From: Cryptomeria japonica | Taxonomy: Eukaryota > Streptophyta > Pinopsida > Cupressales > Cupressaceae | DNA length: 64,000 bases | NCBI RefSeq assembly: GCF_030272615.1 | Contig: NC_081411.1 | Location: 153,255,971-153,319,970, forward strand | Direction: 5' to 3' | In this document: piece after piece, positions 12,210 through 22,572 of the stretch | Layout: each line of letters opens with the position of its first letter | Numbering within the stretch: the stretch's first letter is position 1 | Notes under the pieces: generated by a model | Databases searched by the model: none | Told to the model about the DNA's origin: nothing | What the model saw: the letters and a program-made list of their open reading frames with translations, nothing else | Made by a program: the position numbers and the translations under genes

Positions 12210-13216
12210 TCAGTGAGTAGAAGATAGGGGTAGGACCCCTAACTTACTTCTGAGATATTCAAAAGTGTCCCTTGGTAGTGGCTTGGTGAAGATATCTGCT
12301 ATTTGTTCCTTTGGGCTAACATACTCCAACACCACTTTCTTCTCTTGAGATTCTTCTCTAAGATAATGATATTCGATAGAGATGTGCTTTGTCTTAGAGT
12401 GCATAACAGGATTCTTTGAAATATTAATGGCACTAGTATTGTCATAGAATATAGTTACTAGCTCAGTAACTTTCTCATTTATACCTTCCAACAATTGTTT
12501 GATCCATGCAATGTTGCAGCAACGTATTCAGCTTCTACTGTTGACTGTGAAACACATCCTTGTTTCTTGCTAAGCCAACTCACTAGTCATTCTCCTAAAA
12601 AGAAAGGTCCTCCACTTGTGCTTTTTTTGTCATCAATGTTGCCTACCCAATCAACATTAGTATAAACTTTTAAATCAAAATCATTTCCTTTCTAATATAC
12701 TAAGCCATAATCCTCAATGCCTTTCAAGTATCTAAAGATTCTTTTGATTGTTGTCATGTGTGTTTCCTTAGGATCTGTAGAGAATCTTGCAACTATACCT
12801 ACTGCATGTGCTATGTCTGGTTTGCTGTGAACAACATATTGTAGCTTTCCAATCATGGATTGGTAAAGTGTCTCATCAACAGATGTAGATTCATCATTCT
12901 TTGATAATTTACAGTTGGTAGTCATAGGAGTACTTACTAGTTTTGAATCCTCCATTCCAAATTTCTTCAAGATTTCCTTTATGTACTTGGATTGAGTAAT
13001 GAAAATCTCATTTTTCATTTGCAGTATCTGTAAACCTATAAAATACTTTATCTCACCGATTAATGACATCTCAAATTCTTTGCTCATTTCATTTCCAAAG
13101 TTCTTGCATAAAGAGTCATTTCCACAAAATATAATATCATCAACAAATATGGCTGAGATCAGTATTCCATTATCATCATTCTTCATATACATATTGCTAT
13201 TCTCACTTGTCCTTAT
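12210..13216 (-). pseudogene. Copia A reverse transcriptase C-terminal half and RNase H
   Basis: The minus frame resumes right after Gypsy T with the RVT_2 catalytic box (IFVDDIIF near 13140), GEIKYFIGLQI, the STPM segment and YQSMIGKLQYVVHSKPDIAH. It then runs through the linker to a broken copia RNase H (NVDWVGN, KKSTSG, SQSTVEAEY near 12540-12640) and a C-terminal block ending IADIFTKPLPRDTFEYLRSKLG near 12270. Stops and a frameshift lie in RNase H. The rest of the RT is at 29568-30100. The two halves were one gene before the 16.35-kb insertion, as shown by the 5-bp duplication CTTAT at 13212-13216 and 29568-29572. Confidence 0.93.
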
Positions 13217-13933
13217 TGTATATGGTGAAAATGGATAACAATAATAACGATATTGAAAGGCTAAATGAATTCAACCACAAAACCCTAGCCTAACAACAAC
13301 AAAGATCCACCATAACATATGAAGATTACCTAAGACAATGCAAATCATATGAAATCACAAAGATTATACCATCACATGTCCAATAGGGTTTGGATCTCCA
13401 TTCTTCCTATCTCCATTGATCTTGCTTGATATATTTGCTCTCAGATTTTATGTGCACAAGAGCTCAACAAAGAATGGAATGTGGTTGCACGTAGGATCGT
13501 AGTGTAGTCAAGTGCATAAATTGATTAGGGCTGATAATGAAGGAAGTATCTCCTTATATAGAAGACACAATATGAAATGGAGGGATAAGATTGAGAGGTG
13601 TAAAAGGAGGTCGGCTATGATTAGAGGGTAGGTAAAAGAAATAATAAAATAATGAAAGGGATAGGTAGTGTATGAATTAAGAGATGAATGACATGTGTCA
13701 TGTGTAGAAAAGGGTAATGAATTAATTAAATAAATAAAGATTTATTTAATTAATAGAAAAAGGATAATTTAAATAAATAAATGTATTTATTTAAATGAGA
13801 AATAAGGCTAGAAGAGGATAAATGAATTAATTAAATAAATAAAGATTTATTTGATTAATAGAAGAATTAAGCTTAGATAATTAAATAAATAAAATATTTA
13901 TTTAATTAGACTGGACAATTTTGGGTGTCTACA
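13217..13933 (-). repeat. Gypsy T 3' LTR
   Basis: The LTR is 717 bp, TG to CA, identical in length to 28851-29567 with one base difference seen. On the minus strand its first 210 bases (U3 side) contain four AT-rich inverted repeats. A TATATAAGGAGATAC-like stretch (minus strand, near 13545-13560) could be the core promoter. The 5 bases outside (13212-13216, CTTAT) are the target duplication. Confidence 0.97.
13721..13908. repeat. Four successive AT-rich palindromes in the Gypsy T LTR
   Basis: Inverted repeats lie at 13721-13754 (15-bp arms, AAAG spacer), 13767-13796 (13-bp arms, AATG spacer), 13826-13859 (15-bp arms, one mismatch in this LTR only) and 13878-13908 (14-bp arms, AAA spacer). 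The same set occurs in the other LTR at +15634. Arms are built from TTAATTAAATAAAT-type sequence, so they could extrude as cruciforms or form hairpins in an LTR transcript. Confidence 0.85.
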
Positions 13934-13947
13934 TTTTGCCCCTCTTT
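13934..13947 (-). promoter_or_regulatory. Gypsy T polypurine tract
   Basis: Directly before the 3' LTR the minus strand reads AAAGAGGGGCAAAA, then TGTAGACACC. A purine run abutting the LTR TG is the expected plus-strand primer site. Confidence 0.9.
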
Positions 13948-14182
13948 GAGACAATGTGGCTTGTCGTGTTGTTTCAAAGAAGATAAGATAAAATGATACA
14001 GAGTTGCCCCAAGATGGGAATGATATGCCCCATCGAGAGATTGGATGAAAAAAATGTCTAAAAAGATTGCAGACAATCTCTTGATAAGAAAGAAAGGCTA
14101 GAATGGACTGACCGGATAAAGTAACAAAGTCATGGGATAAAGAAGACTGACTCGAGAAACGAGGGCTAGGGCTAGGATAGTC

Positions 14183-14188
14183 TATAAG
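14183..14188 (+). promoter_or_regulatory. Predicted TATA box of the antisense PMD gene
   Basis: TCTATAAGATAG lies about 100 bases upstream of the PMD start codon on the plus strand, leaving room for a start site near 14215 and a roughly 65-base leader containing GAGCAGCAGCAGTCAGCAGC. The prediction rests on position and motif only. Confidence 0.5.
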
Positions 14189-14459
14189 ATAGACCACGGG
14201 GGAAAATACATCCTCATTGTCATCCACACATCCATGAGAGCAGAGTCCAGAGCGAAAATAGAGCAGCAGCAGTCAGCAGCGATGGCCTTTATTCACAGAT
14301 TTGACCGCGTTCACCGATTTCAGAGGCCAGCAGAGGTAGGAGAGCCGGTAAGTACCACAAAATCACCTCGTACTTTGTTGCATTTATTGTTGTCATTAAT
14401 GCATGGTAGATAGGGTAATAAATACGCTTAGAATAGAGTCCAAAATATGTCAAAAACAT

Positions 14460-14735
14460 CCAGCGTGTCTACGTTGGTGCCAGGCACATCTATGCTCACT
14501 AGGCACGTCTGTGTTTGTGCCAGGCACGTTTGTGATGGAAAACGCGTCTGTGTCGAATGTGGCCGCGTCTGTGCTGTGTAGGCGCGTCTATGCCAAAAAG
14601 GCACGTTTGTGTCTCCTAGGCATGTCTATGCAGAGCATAGGCATGTCTATGTTTTTTAGGCGCTTCTATGCAGTCTTCAAGCACATTTATGTCAAGAAAG
14701 TGCGTTTATGTCCAAAAAATGTGAATTTGTGTCTT
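14460..14735 (+). repeat. Degenerate array of GGCRCGTYTRTG motifs, plus orientation
   Basis: About 13 copies of a 12-base motif are spaced roughly 20-25 bases, for example GGCACGTCTGTG (14502), AACGCGTCTGTG (14541), GCCGCGTCTGTG (14562), GGCGCGTCTATG (14581) and GGCATGTCTATG (14620, 14640). The reverse complement of the same motif fills the gag leader at 26970-27270 and 28482-28745, so each transcription unit of Gypsy T reads the motif in sense. Confidence 0.85.
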
Positions 14736-14743
14736 CTAGGTCA

Positions 14744-15240
14744 AATCGGCAGTTCTGTGATGAACATATGCTGTCGATTGGATAAGCTGCTGAGAGGATA
14801 CACTCAAGCAGGTCCTTTAGGGAAGACTAGAATAGCAAATAGGGCTGGGATTGACAATTCTGTGATAGAACATACGTTGTTAATTAGGAAACTACTCAAG
14901 CAGAGGCCCTAGGATAGGATAGATCAAGGCACTTTGTGATGAATAGTGAGTACCAAGACATAGTACTTTGTGATGAACAGGGAGTACTAAAATATGAGCA
15001 GCACTTTGTGATGAACAGTGAGTGCAAATATGAGCAACACTTTGTGATGAACAGGAAGTGCAAATGTGAGCAACACTTTGTGATGAACAAGGAGTGCAAA
15101 ACACGTAGTACTTTGTGATGAACAGGGAGTACCACTAGGATAGATAGCAACACTTTGTGATGAGCAGTGAGTGTCACTAGGATAGAGTACCATATGCATT
15201 TAGATAAAAAAGTAGCATTTTGTGATGAACAGTGAATGCC
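14744..15240 (+). repeat. Array of about ten hairpins with conserved TTGTGATGAACAG loop
   Basis: Eight copies (arms start 14929, 14963, 15001, 15037, 15073, 15108, 15150, 15215) have a 15-base loop TTGTGATGAACAGKG and short stems, spaced 34-42 bases with a last gap of 65. Stem sequences differ between copies but stay paired: GTACT/AGTAC, GCACT/AGTGC, ACACT/AGTGT, GCATT/AATGC. Two larger relatives lie upstream, 14744-14779 (9-bp stem, AATCGGCAG/CTGTCGATT) and 14849-14885 (9 pairs including two G-U), around TTCTGTGATGAAC-like loops. Short translations of the array are repeats, not proteins. The array lies in the predicted PMD intron and, on the other strand, in the 3' part of the genomic RNA. 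Confidence 0.85.
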
Positions 15241-17162
15241 ACGATGACTGACATGATTGATTTGCTTGACTGCAGGAGTATTTGCCTATGTTGGAGTCAC
15301 AGGAGAGATTCCCATCGACTCAGAGATTGCGACCTGAGTTGACCTTTGAGGACCGAGCTACAATTGAGGCTATGGGTCTGAGACATATTATGTATGTGCC
15401 TGAGTTTCAGGTGAACATGGGATTGCTGACTACATTGGCAGAGAGGTGGCACTCCGAGACTTGTACGTTCCATTTGCCGATGGGGGAGATGACAGTCACC
15501 CTTGTGGATGTATACAGCATCCTAAGGATACCGATCGATGGGGAGCTGATTCCTTACGATTGAGATGGAGATAAGGAGGCCCTGAGACGAGTGTTCCAGG
15601 ACCTAGGACTGGAGATGAGGGCAGGACATGTGGCTTGGGACACAATGATAGCTACAAGATTAGCGCTACCAGCAGTGATAGGAGGAGCGATTAGTAGGTT
15701 CTTGTGTCCTGATAGAGAGACACAAGGGTTGGCTGTGGGCTGGGGAGGTGCATTGGAGACACTTGTGACACAACACACCAGATATGCCAGGGGACCGTGT
15801 GTGCTGGCACACCTCTATTATGAGCTGCATTAGTTTGTATACCACGGGTTAGTGGGATTGGGCTGCGGGGTCATATTGTTACAGGTGTGGGTCTATGAGC
15901 ATCTGCCAGTGACGAGACCGATACATTTCAGGGGCAGAGGTCACAGACACAGTTTTGTACACTTGTACGACATGATCACGTCGCAGCCACGAATTGGCAG
16001 GTTAGAGCACTGGTGGCGGGTGATTGACGACATCGATATGGTCATATGGAGGCCATATCTAGGATGTGAGCAATGGGAGGATGATGCAGTAGAGCTACCC
16101 TACACCTTCCAGAGTAGGTATCTGATTGGGCAAACGCCCTATGTGTTGGAGAGGTAGCTAGTAGACAGGGTGGGCAGGCAGTTCGGCAGGATCCAGCAGA
16201 TGCCACAAGGTTCAGGCATGTATGCACAGACTGTCAGAGATCAAGCACAGTTTGGACCTTTATTATCATATGATCAGGCTGTTATGCAGCTAGAAGAGAT
16301 GATGCCCCTACCTTGGGACATGTGGCCAGAGATCGAGGATGCCGGCATGGATGCCGAGTACACAGTATACTAGGCCGAGCATCCATTCCCACGCCTGACG
16401 GATCTAGGAGAGCTATTAGATGGAGATGGTGGTGGGGATGGAGATGGTGATGGAGATGATGGGGGTAGAGGCTGACAGAGGAGGAGGGGAGTAGTTGGAG
16501 AGAGGAGGGTTGCACCGCAGAGGAAGGGTGGAGAGGACAGGCAGGCTAGGGTGGTGAGAGGTTGCGGTGGATTACCGCTACAGGTGCCAGCAGCACAGGG
16601 TTCCAGACAGGTGTAGGTACAGGGACAGGCACCAGTATAGGTACCAGTATAGGCACAGGCACAGGGGCAGGCACCTGTATAGGGGAAGCCATAGGCAGAG
16701 CCACAGGGGGCTGAGGCAAAGGAGGATGAGCTGACGGAGCTGAGGGAGATCTGCAAGGGACAAGCAGATGAGATCTAGGACCTGGAGAGGGAGAGGGATA
16801 GGCTCAGGAGGCAGATCAGAGATACTGAGCAGGAGCGAGACCAGGCCATTCAGCGCTACACAGAGGCTAAGATTGCACTGAGGGCTGGGAGGCAGGCAGC
16901 AGAGGACATAGAGGCTAGATATGCCTATGTTCTATGGGCAGGAGAGGAGATTGCCTACTGGCGGGATCTCTATTATGGTGCAGTGCCAGCAGATCAGCGG
17001 GCGAGGAGCTTCCATAGACCATCGCGGACAGCAACAACTACGGGAGGGAGCCAGAGGAGACATGCATCTAGTGGTGGGGTTATGGGTCCTCCACCACCAC
17101 CAAATAGAGGGATAGGAGGGATGATTCTGGGGTGGGTCCTTCGGGGGCTCAAATTCTATTGA

Positions 17163-18960
17163 GGCCAGCGGCTCTGAGGGAGGGAGTTCATCATAGCCGT
17201 AGAGGGCTCCCTATGTATCAGTATTATACCATTTTTGTATGATGATGTAGACACCTTCGGGTGATTGTAGCCATATGTATTTTGACATCATTGTATCATG
17301 ACACTTTATATATATATATGAGATGATTCATCTTTGCGACAGTTATATGCATGTGTACCTATGTGATGTATGTTTCTATGTGAGGCTTATGATATGGATG
17401 CAAATATGTATATGATGCAATGCAACATTTTTTGTTCTTTTATGTTTTATATGTGTATGCATGATGCAAATGTGAATGTATGTAATGCAAATGAATATGA
17501 TAATGCAAATGATTATTTATATGATGAAATATAAAATGTGCTAACATGTGTTGTGTGCACGATGTGATGCAATTGTGATATCTATATGTATGTATGAAAT
17601 GCTTAACATGTGGTAATGTAGGTTCAACTATATGAAATGCAAATGTTTTTGGTGTGTCATTATACTCAGTCGTGTGATAGTAGGCTACATGGACTCAAGA
17701 AGGATGATGGAAGTCAATCAAAAAATGGGGATGGAAGATAGAAGATATGAAAGTGAAAGAGCTTCTTGTGCGTTATCATCATTGAGCTTTATTATGGCAA
17801 GTAGGTTATGACAATCGAGGCATATGTTCGACCCAGAAAGTCATTGTACCTGTTTGCATGGAGATAAGATAGTCACAAACAAGGAATGCCCCAGTTCATA
17901 CTAGACTCACAGTGTCCTCATATCCTTGGACAAATCATAGCATTACTAAAAGACAATCCACAGATAGCAAAAGAAAAATAGGTGATGATACCCCATCCTC
18001 GCCTTTCTAGTCAAAGACATCCTGGAGATAGAATCTCTAGTCAAAGACATCCTAGAAAAGCTAAAAGACATGTCACCAAAAGATAAAATCAAAAGAAAAC
18101 CAAGACTCGACACCAACATCCACTGTAGTCCTCAAATTTAGTGTCTCTTGTCACTTGTATAAGTCTTATTTGATTATGGTCACAATGTTTACTTTCACAG
18201 AAAGGATAGATAGCACTGAACCATATGTTGTCTAAGTCTGTTGAAAGATTTGATTTGTTGAAGCCCATTGTTGTTGTTGTGTCTCATCTGAAACTGACTG
18301 AATCCATGAAACTGATACTTTATTGCCGAGAAGATGAAACTTTATTGCGGATTCATGATGCAAATGTTGCTTTATTGTGGATTGTGCACGGATAGACTGA
18401 AGGAAGCTAGAAGAAACTGTACTCCTCGAAACATGTGATGTTCTCAATTCCACACCCATCACTAGACATAGGATTTGCCTTAGCCATAGATAGGAGTTGA
18501 TTTATTATGGATGGAAAGGGAGGAGAAAAGGGAGGTTTAATATGAATGGCTAACCAATCTTGGGTAGATCAATAACAAGCCATGATGGGAATGGGTAAGT
18601 TTATTATGGATAACTTGGTCATGCGTGTGTGCAAAGTAAAAGGATGAAAGTGAATTCTGAAGGAAGGAGGAGCAATGTCTCTACGCATAGCGCTGGTGAC
18701 CCAGTTTTCGCCATGGTACTTGCCTAGGGTGCCACCGAAGTGGTTTTCATCGTTGGACGAAATTACTTCTCTTTACTTTTTTTGATTTTTTTTTTTTTGT
18801 TCTCACAAGGCGCCTATTTGCCAGGTTTTCACCAAGTAACGATTTTTATGTTTTTATAATTTTTTTTTTGTATTTTTGAATTTTTTGATTTTTTTGTTGT
18901 ATTTTTGAAATTTTTGATTTTTTTTTTTTTTGTACTTTTGAATTAGGATATTCCAAAGAG
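17163..18960. other. Spacer between the converging PMD and gag-pol units
   Basis: No protein domain is seen. From 17396 to 17645 the octamer ATGCAAAT occurs five times among AT-rich sequence with a short TA run near 17310. Around 18008-18060 the phrase CTAGTCAAAGACATCCT occurs twice. 18775-18942 is rich in T runs (A runs on the minus strand), just downstream of the integrase stop. Transcripts from both strands probably end in here. Confidence 0.6.
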
Positions 18961-20352
18961 CTATGTGTAAAACCTGCGAAGGTGCATGCTGTTGATAGGA
19001 TCCTCCAGAGGTTCACCTTCTATAATTGAGAGCTGATATGCCCCAGATCCATATGCTGCTGTAATGATGTAAGGACCAAGCCAATTTGGTTCGAACTTGC
19101 CCTTCTTCTCTCTGTCTTGCTGATTCTTGGGGTTTTCTCTAAGAACCAAGTCACCTACCTCAAATGTACGAGGCTTGACTTTATGATTGTAGCTGCAACT
19201 CATTCGTTGTTGGTAAGCCTTGAGATGATTAAAAGAAGTTTGTCTTCGTTCATCCAATAGTTCAAGTTCTTGTAAGCGAGAGACCCTATAGTCTTCATCA
19301 CTGATGATGTTTTGCAAAGAAACCCGTAAAGAGGGTAGCTCGACCTCAATAGGCAAGATGGCTTCAGTACCGTAGATAAGTGAATAGGGTGTAGCTCCTA
19401 TAGGTGTGCGGACACTTGTGCGGTAGGCCCAAAGTGCAGGATTAAGTTGGATATGCCAATTACGGCCAGCGTCGTCAACTGTCTTCTTTAGGATTTTAAA
19501 GATTGTTTTATTAGACGCCTCATCTTGGCCATTACCTTGGGGGTAATATGGTGTGGAGAAATGATGGGAAATATGGAAGCGGTCACAAAGTTCACGAACA
19601 TCCTGATTTTTGAAGGGACATCCGGTATCAGTGATAATGGAAACAGGAATACCGTATCGGCAAATGATATAGTTGAGGATGAACGTAGCAATCTGTTTTT
19701 CAGTGACTTGTGTGAGAGGTACAGCTTCAATCCATTTTGTGAAATACTCTGTGGCAGTGATAATGAATTTATGACCATTGGACGAAGGAGGGTGAATCTT
19801 GCCTATGAGATTGAGTGCCCACTGACAAAAGGGCCAAGGAGATGCAATTGGTTGAAGTTCTTGTGCTAGCGCATGTATGAGGTCTCCATGAATTTGACAT
19901 TGCTTACATTTCTTGACAAACTGATATGAGTCATTTTCCATATTGGGCCAGTAATATCCAGTCCTAATGAGTTTCTTGGCCAAGGTAGGACCACTAGCAT
20001 GTGGACCACATATCCCTTCATGTACTTCACTTAACGCAATCTGAGCTTCATCACTTTCTAAACATCTAAGAAGAGTGCCATCTAGACCTCGCTGGTATAG
20101 GATATCAGCTAAAATGACATATTGAGAGGATTGGCGAATGAAAGTGCGACGTTGGTTATTTGATAGATCAGGAGGTAAGATATTGTCATGAAGGTATGTG
20201 AAAATGGAACCATATAACTGGGACTTGGGACCGACAACACATATCATCTCAGTAGGAATGATCTCATATGAAGGAACCAAAAGGTTATCCACCAAGAACT
20301 CATAGCGGGTCTCATTTGGAGGTAGATCGATCAGTGAAGCAATTGTAGCCAT
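18961..20352 (-). pseudogene. Gypsy T integrase
   Basis: The frame is open for 463 residues. An H2C2 zinc-binding segment (HEGICGPHASG, then CKQCQIHGD near 19890) is followed by the catalytic core and a C-terminal domain ending in MHLRRFYT. Of the D-D-E triad, the second Asp (IITDTGCPF near 19620) and the Glu (YYPQGNGQDEASNKT near 19530) are present. The first position reads WALNLIGKI near 19810, with Asn where the family has Asp; the plus strand there reads GAGATTGAG, one C-to-T step from a CpG. The enzyme would insert cDNA into chromosomes, but this copy should be inactive. The TAG at 18961-18963 is probably the natural end of pol. Confidence 0.93.
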
Positions 20353-21270
20353 GGCATCTATGGCACGATTCTGCTCTCTTGGTATCTACTCAAAATCTAT
20401 CTTTGTGAAGTGTTGTTTCAGCTCATCGACCATTTGTTTGTAAGGCATTAATTTTTCATCTTTTGTTTGGTAATCATCAGTTGCTTGATGGATGACAAGT
20501 TGAGAGTCCCCAAAAACATGAAGTTCCTAGATCTTCCACTGAACTGCGATCCGTAATCCAATTGTTAATGCCTCATATTTCGCTATATTATTAGTGTAAG
20601 GAAATGATAAGCGGTATGATTTTGGTATAGAATCCCCTTGAGGAGTTATAAAGAGGATGCCAGCTCCTGCCCCATTCTATGTGTATGAGTCGTCAAAGTA
20701 CAGTTGCCATGGCTTTGCATGTGACAATGTTAAAATAGATTCATCTGGAAATTCTGAACTTAGAGGAACATCATCTATCATGGGAGCATCTGCTAATTGA
20801 TCTGTGATGGCTTGTCCTTTTGTTGCTTTTCTGTCCACATACTCGATGTCGAATTCACTCAGGATCATTACCCATTTGGCCAGTCGCCTAGTAAGTGTTG
20901 CTTTATTGAGAAGGTATTTCAATAGATCTATCCTTGCAACCAACTTAGTCTTATGAGTGAGCATGTAATGTCATAATTTCTGCGAAGCAAAGACCACGGC
21001 AAGACATGCACGCTCAGTTGGTGTGTAGTTTAGCTCATATCCCACCAATGTGTGACTGATATAGTATACTACTTTTTCCTTGCCCTCAGCAATTTGTTGT
21101 GCTAAGAGTGCCCCCAGTGCTGTTGGAGTAGCTAATATGTATAGTAACAGAGGCTGATCTGGAACTGGTGGCATCAAAACTGGTGGATTCAAAAGATAAT
21201 CTTTGAGTGTTTGGAAAGCCTATTGATAGTTATCATCCCATTTGAACTTGATGTTTTTATGTAGCAGGTG
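20353..21270 (-). pseudogene. Gypsy T dual RNase H region
   Basis: There are two RNase H domains in one frame. The first (about 21180-20800; ISHTLVGYELNYTPTERACL, then KWVMILSEFDIEY) is the gypsy-type domain. Its expected catalytic Asp is not evident (LYILATPTALGALLAQ), as usual for the degenerate domain of Tat elements. The second (about 20720-20380) has FDDSYT, KYEALTIGL and FGDSQLV, giving the Asp-Glu-Asp set of an active-type RNase H. Stops interrupt the frame: TAG at 21220, 20677, 20527 and 20386, and TGA at 20971. The paired domains are the strongest marker that the element is of the Tat lineage. Confidence 0.88.
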
Positions 21271-22572
21271 CTAAAAAAGATTACACTTATCTACAAGTTG
21301 CACTATGAATCTTCGGATGGACTGGAGTCTGCCTTGTAAAGACCGAAGTTGACTGATATTTCTTGGTGGTTGCATTTCCAAGATGGCCTTGACTTTTGCT
21401 GGATTAGCTTCGATTCCTCTTTTGGATACAATGAATCCTAGGAGCTTCCCGAAGGTTACTCCAAAGACACATTTCTTGGGGTTTAATCTTACTTTGTATT
21501 TTTCCAACTGATCAAAGATGACTGAAAGTATGTCCAAATGTGTATTTTTGTCTATTGATTTTCCCAAGAGGTCATCGACATAATCTTCCATGGTTACGTG
21601 CATGAGATCATGAAAGATAGTAGTCATGGCTCTTTGATATGTAGCACCTGCATTTTTTAGTCGGAAGGGCATGACATTCCAGCAAAAAGTTCCCCAAGGA
21701 CAAGTGAATGATGTTTTGTGTTGATCCTCGGGCGTGATCCTTATTTGATTATAACCAAAAAATCCATCCATCAATGATAACATTTCATGACCTACTGTGA
21801 GATCAATAATCAAGTCAATATTTGGTAATGGGAAGTCATACTTTGGACAAGCTTTATTGATGTCTCTGAAATTTGTACATATTCTAATGCTACCATCTAG
21901 TTTACTGATAGGCACTAGGTTGGAGATCCATTCAGGATAATCAATTGGGCGTATGAATCCGACATCTAATAATTTCTCAAGTTCTACTTTGACTAGTAAT
22001 GCCACTTGTGGATGCATTTTTCTTAATTTCTGTTTCACTGGTTTTGCCCCTGGTTTAACTGTCAAATGATGCATTACCAAATCCGGATCTAATCCAGGCA
22101 TATCAGCATATGACCATGCAAAGTTGATTTGTCGTTCTTTGAAGAAACTTATGAATTTTGACCTTTCCGACTCCGTCAATGATTGAGCCAGGAATATGTT
22201 GTGTGGAACCTCTTCTATACCAATGTTTGTTTTGATAGTCTCTTCTACCAACATGGATGACTTTTCTTCATATGATGCTGGGATAATGTTGAGCCTTCCA
22301 TCTTCGGGTGCCTCAGAGAGGTTTTCACCCTCAGATTCGTCTTTTCTTTTTACTTTTTTGGGGTCAGACAGCGCCACAGTGTGGTTTTCACCATAAGACC
22401 CTTGGTTTGTTCTTATTTTCACATTTTTGCAACTGGAAGGTCCAACACCCTCACCAAAATATGCCATGCTATTGAGTTCTATAGTGTATCCCACTTTATG
22501 GTCCCCAGGGGGAAGATCATCTCGTATGCCAAGATAGTCAATAATAGCTTCATCATTTTGGAATGTGTCAAA
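21271..22572 (-). pseudogene. Gypsy T reverse transcriptase
   Basis: The RT has an uninterrupted frame of 407 codons from the ATG at 22494. Recognisable blocks are PGLDPDLVMHHLTV (about 22090), FIRPIDYPEWISNLVPI, RICTNFRDINKACPKYDFPL, LSLMDGFFGYNQI, TSFTCPWGTFCWNVMPFRLKNAGATYQRAM with motif B, and the catalytic YVDDLLGKS near 21570. TAG at 22573 lies upstream and TAG at 21271 downstream, both where relatives have Gln. Apart from these flanking stops the catalytic residues look intact. It copies element RNA into DNA in cytoplasmic particles. Confidence 0.94.

Larger units (their letters stand above)
14348..15275 (+). other. Predicted intron of the antisense PMD gene
   Basis: The intron runs from GTAAGTACC after codon 22 to TTGCTTGACTGCAG before GAG. 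Both ends are in phase 0, and a CTGAC branch-point candidate lies near 15248. It contains the short-motif array and the whole hairpin array. Because it is antisense to the retroelement's genomic RNA, it would not be spliced out of that RNA and can survive retrotransposition. Confidence 0.6.
14282..17162 (+). pseudogene. Antisense plant mobile domain (PMD) gene of Gypsy T, two predicted exons, many stops
   Basis: Exon 1 (14282-14347) starts at an ATG in a good context (GCGATGGCC), has 22 codons and ends at a consensus donor GTAAGT. Exon 2 (15276-17162) follows TGCAG in the same phase and carries PMD hallmarks: TTLAERWHSETCTFHLPMGE near 15430, VTLVDVYSILRIPIDG, and GWGGALETLVTQHTRYARG near 15740. 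A Gly/Asp-rich stretch, Gln/Pro repeats and a charged coiled coil (about 16715-16915) follow, with a PPPPP tail. PMD proteins include the MAIN/MAIL silencing factors of plants and transposon-borne homologues. This copy has 11 premature stops in one frame: TGA at 15561 and 16473, TAG at 15831, 16155, 16371, 16614, 16638, 16650, 16680, 16692 and 16776. It lies opposite to gag-pol. Splicing is inferred. Confidence 0.82.

Noticed and set aside
14892-15199. Overlapping small ORFs on both strands in the hairpin array
   Set aside because: They translate the tandem repeat in several frames equally well, with no sign of protein selection.
14928-15240. CRISPR-like regular repeats
   Set aside because: Spacing is close to the unit length, units diverge and there are no unique spacers or cas genes; the setting is a plant retrotransposon.
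16282-16763. Minus-strand Pro/Ser/Leu-rich ORFs opposite the PMD exon
   Set aside because: They are antisense shadows of the Gly/Asp and Gln/Pro repeats of the PMD frame, which has the recognisable domain.
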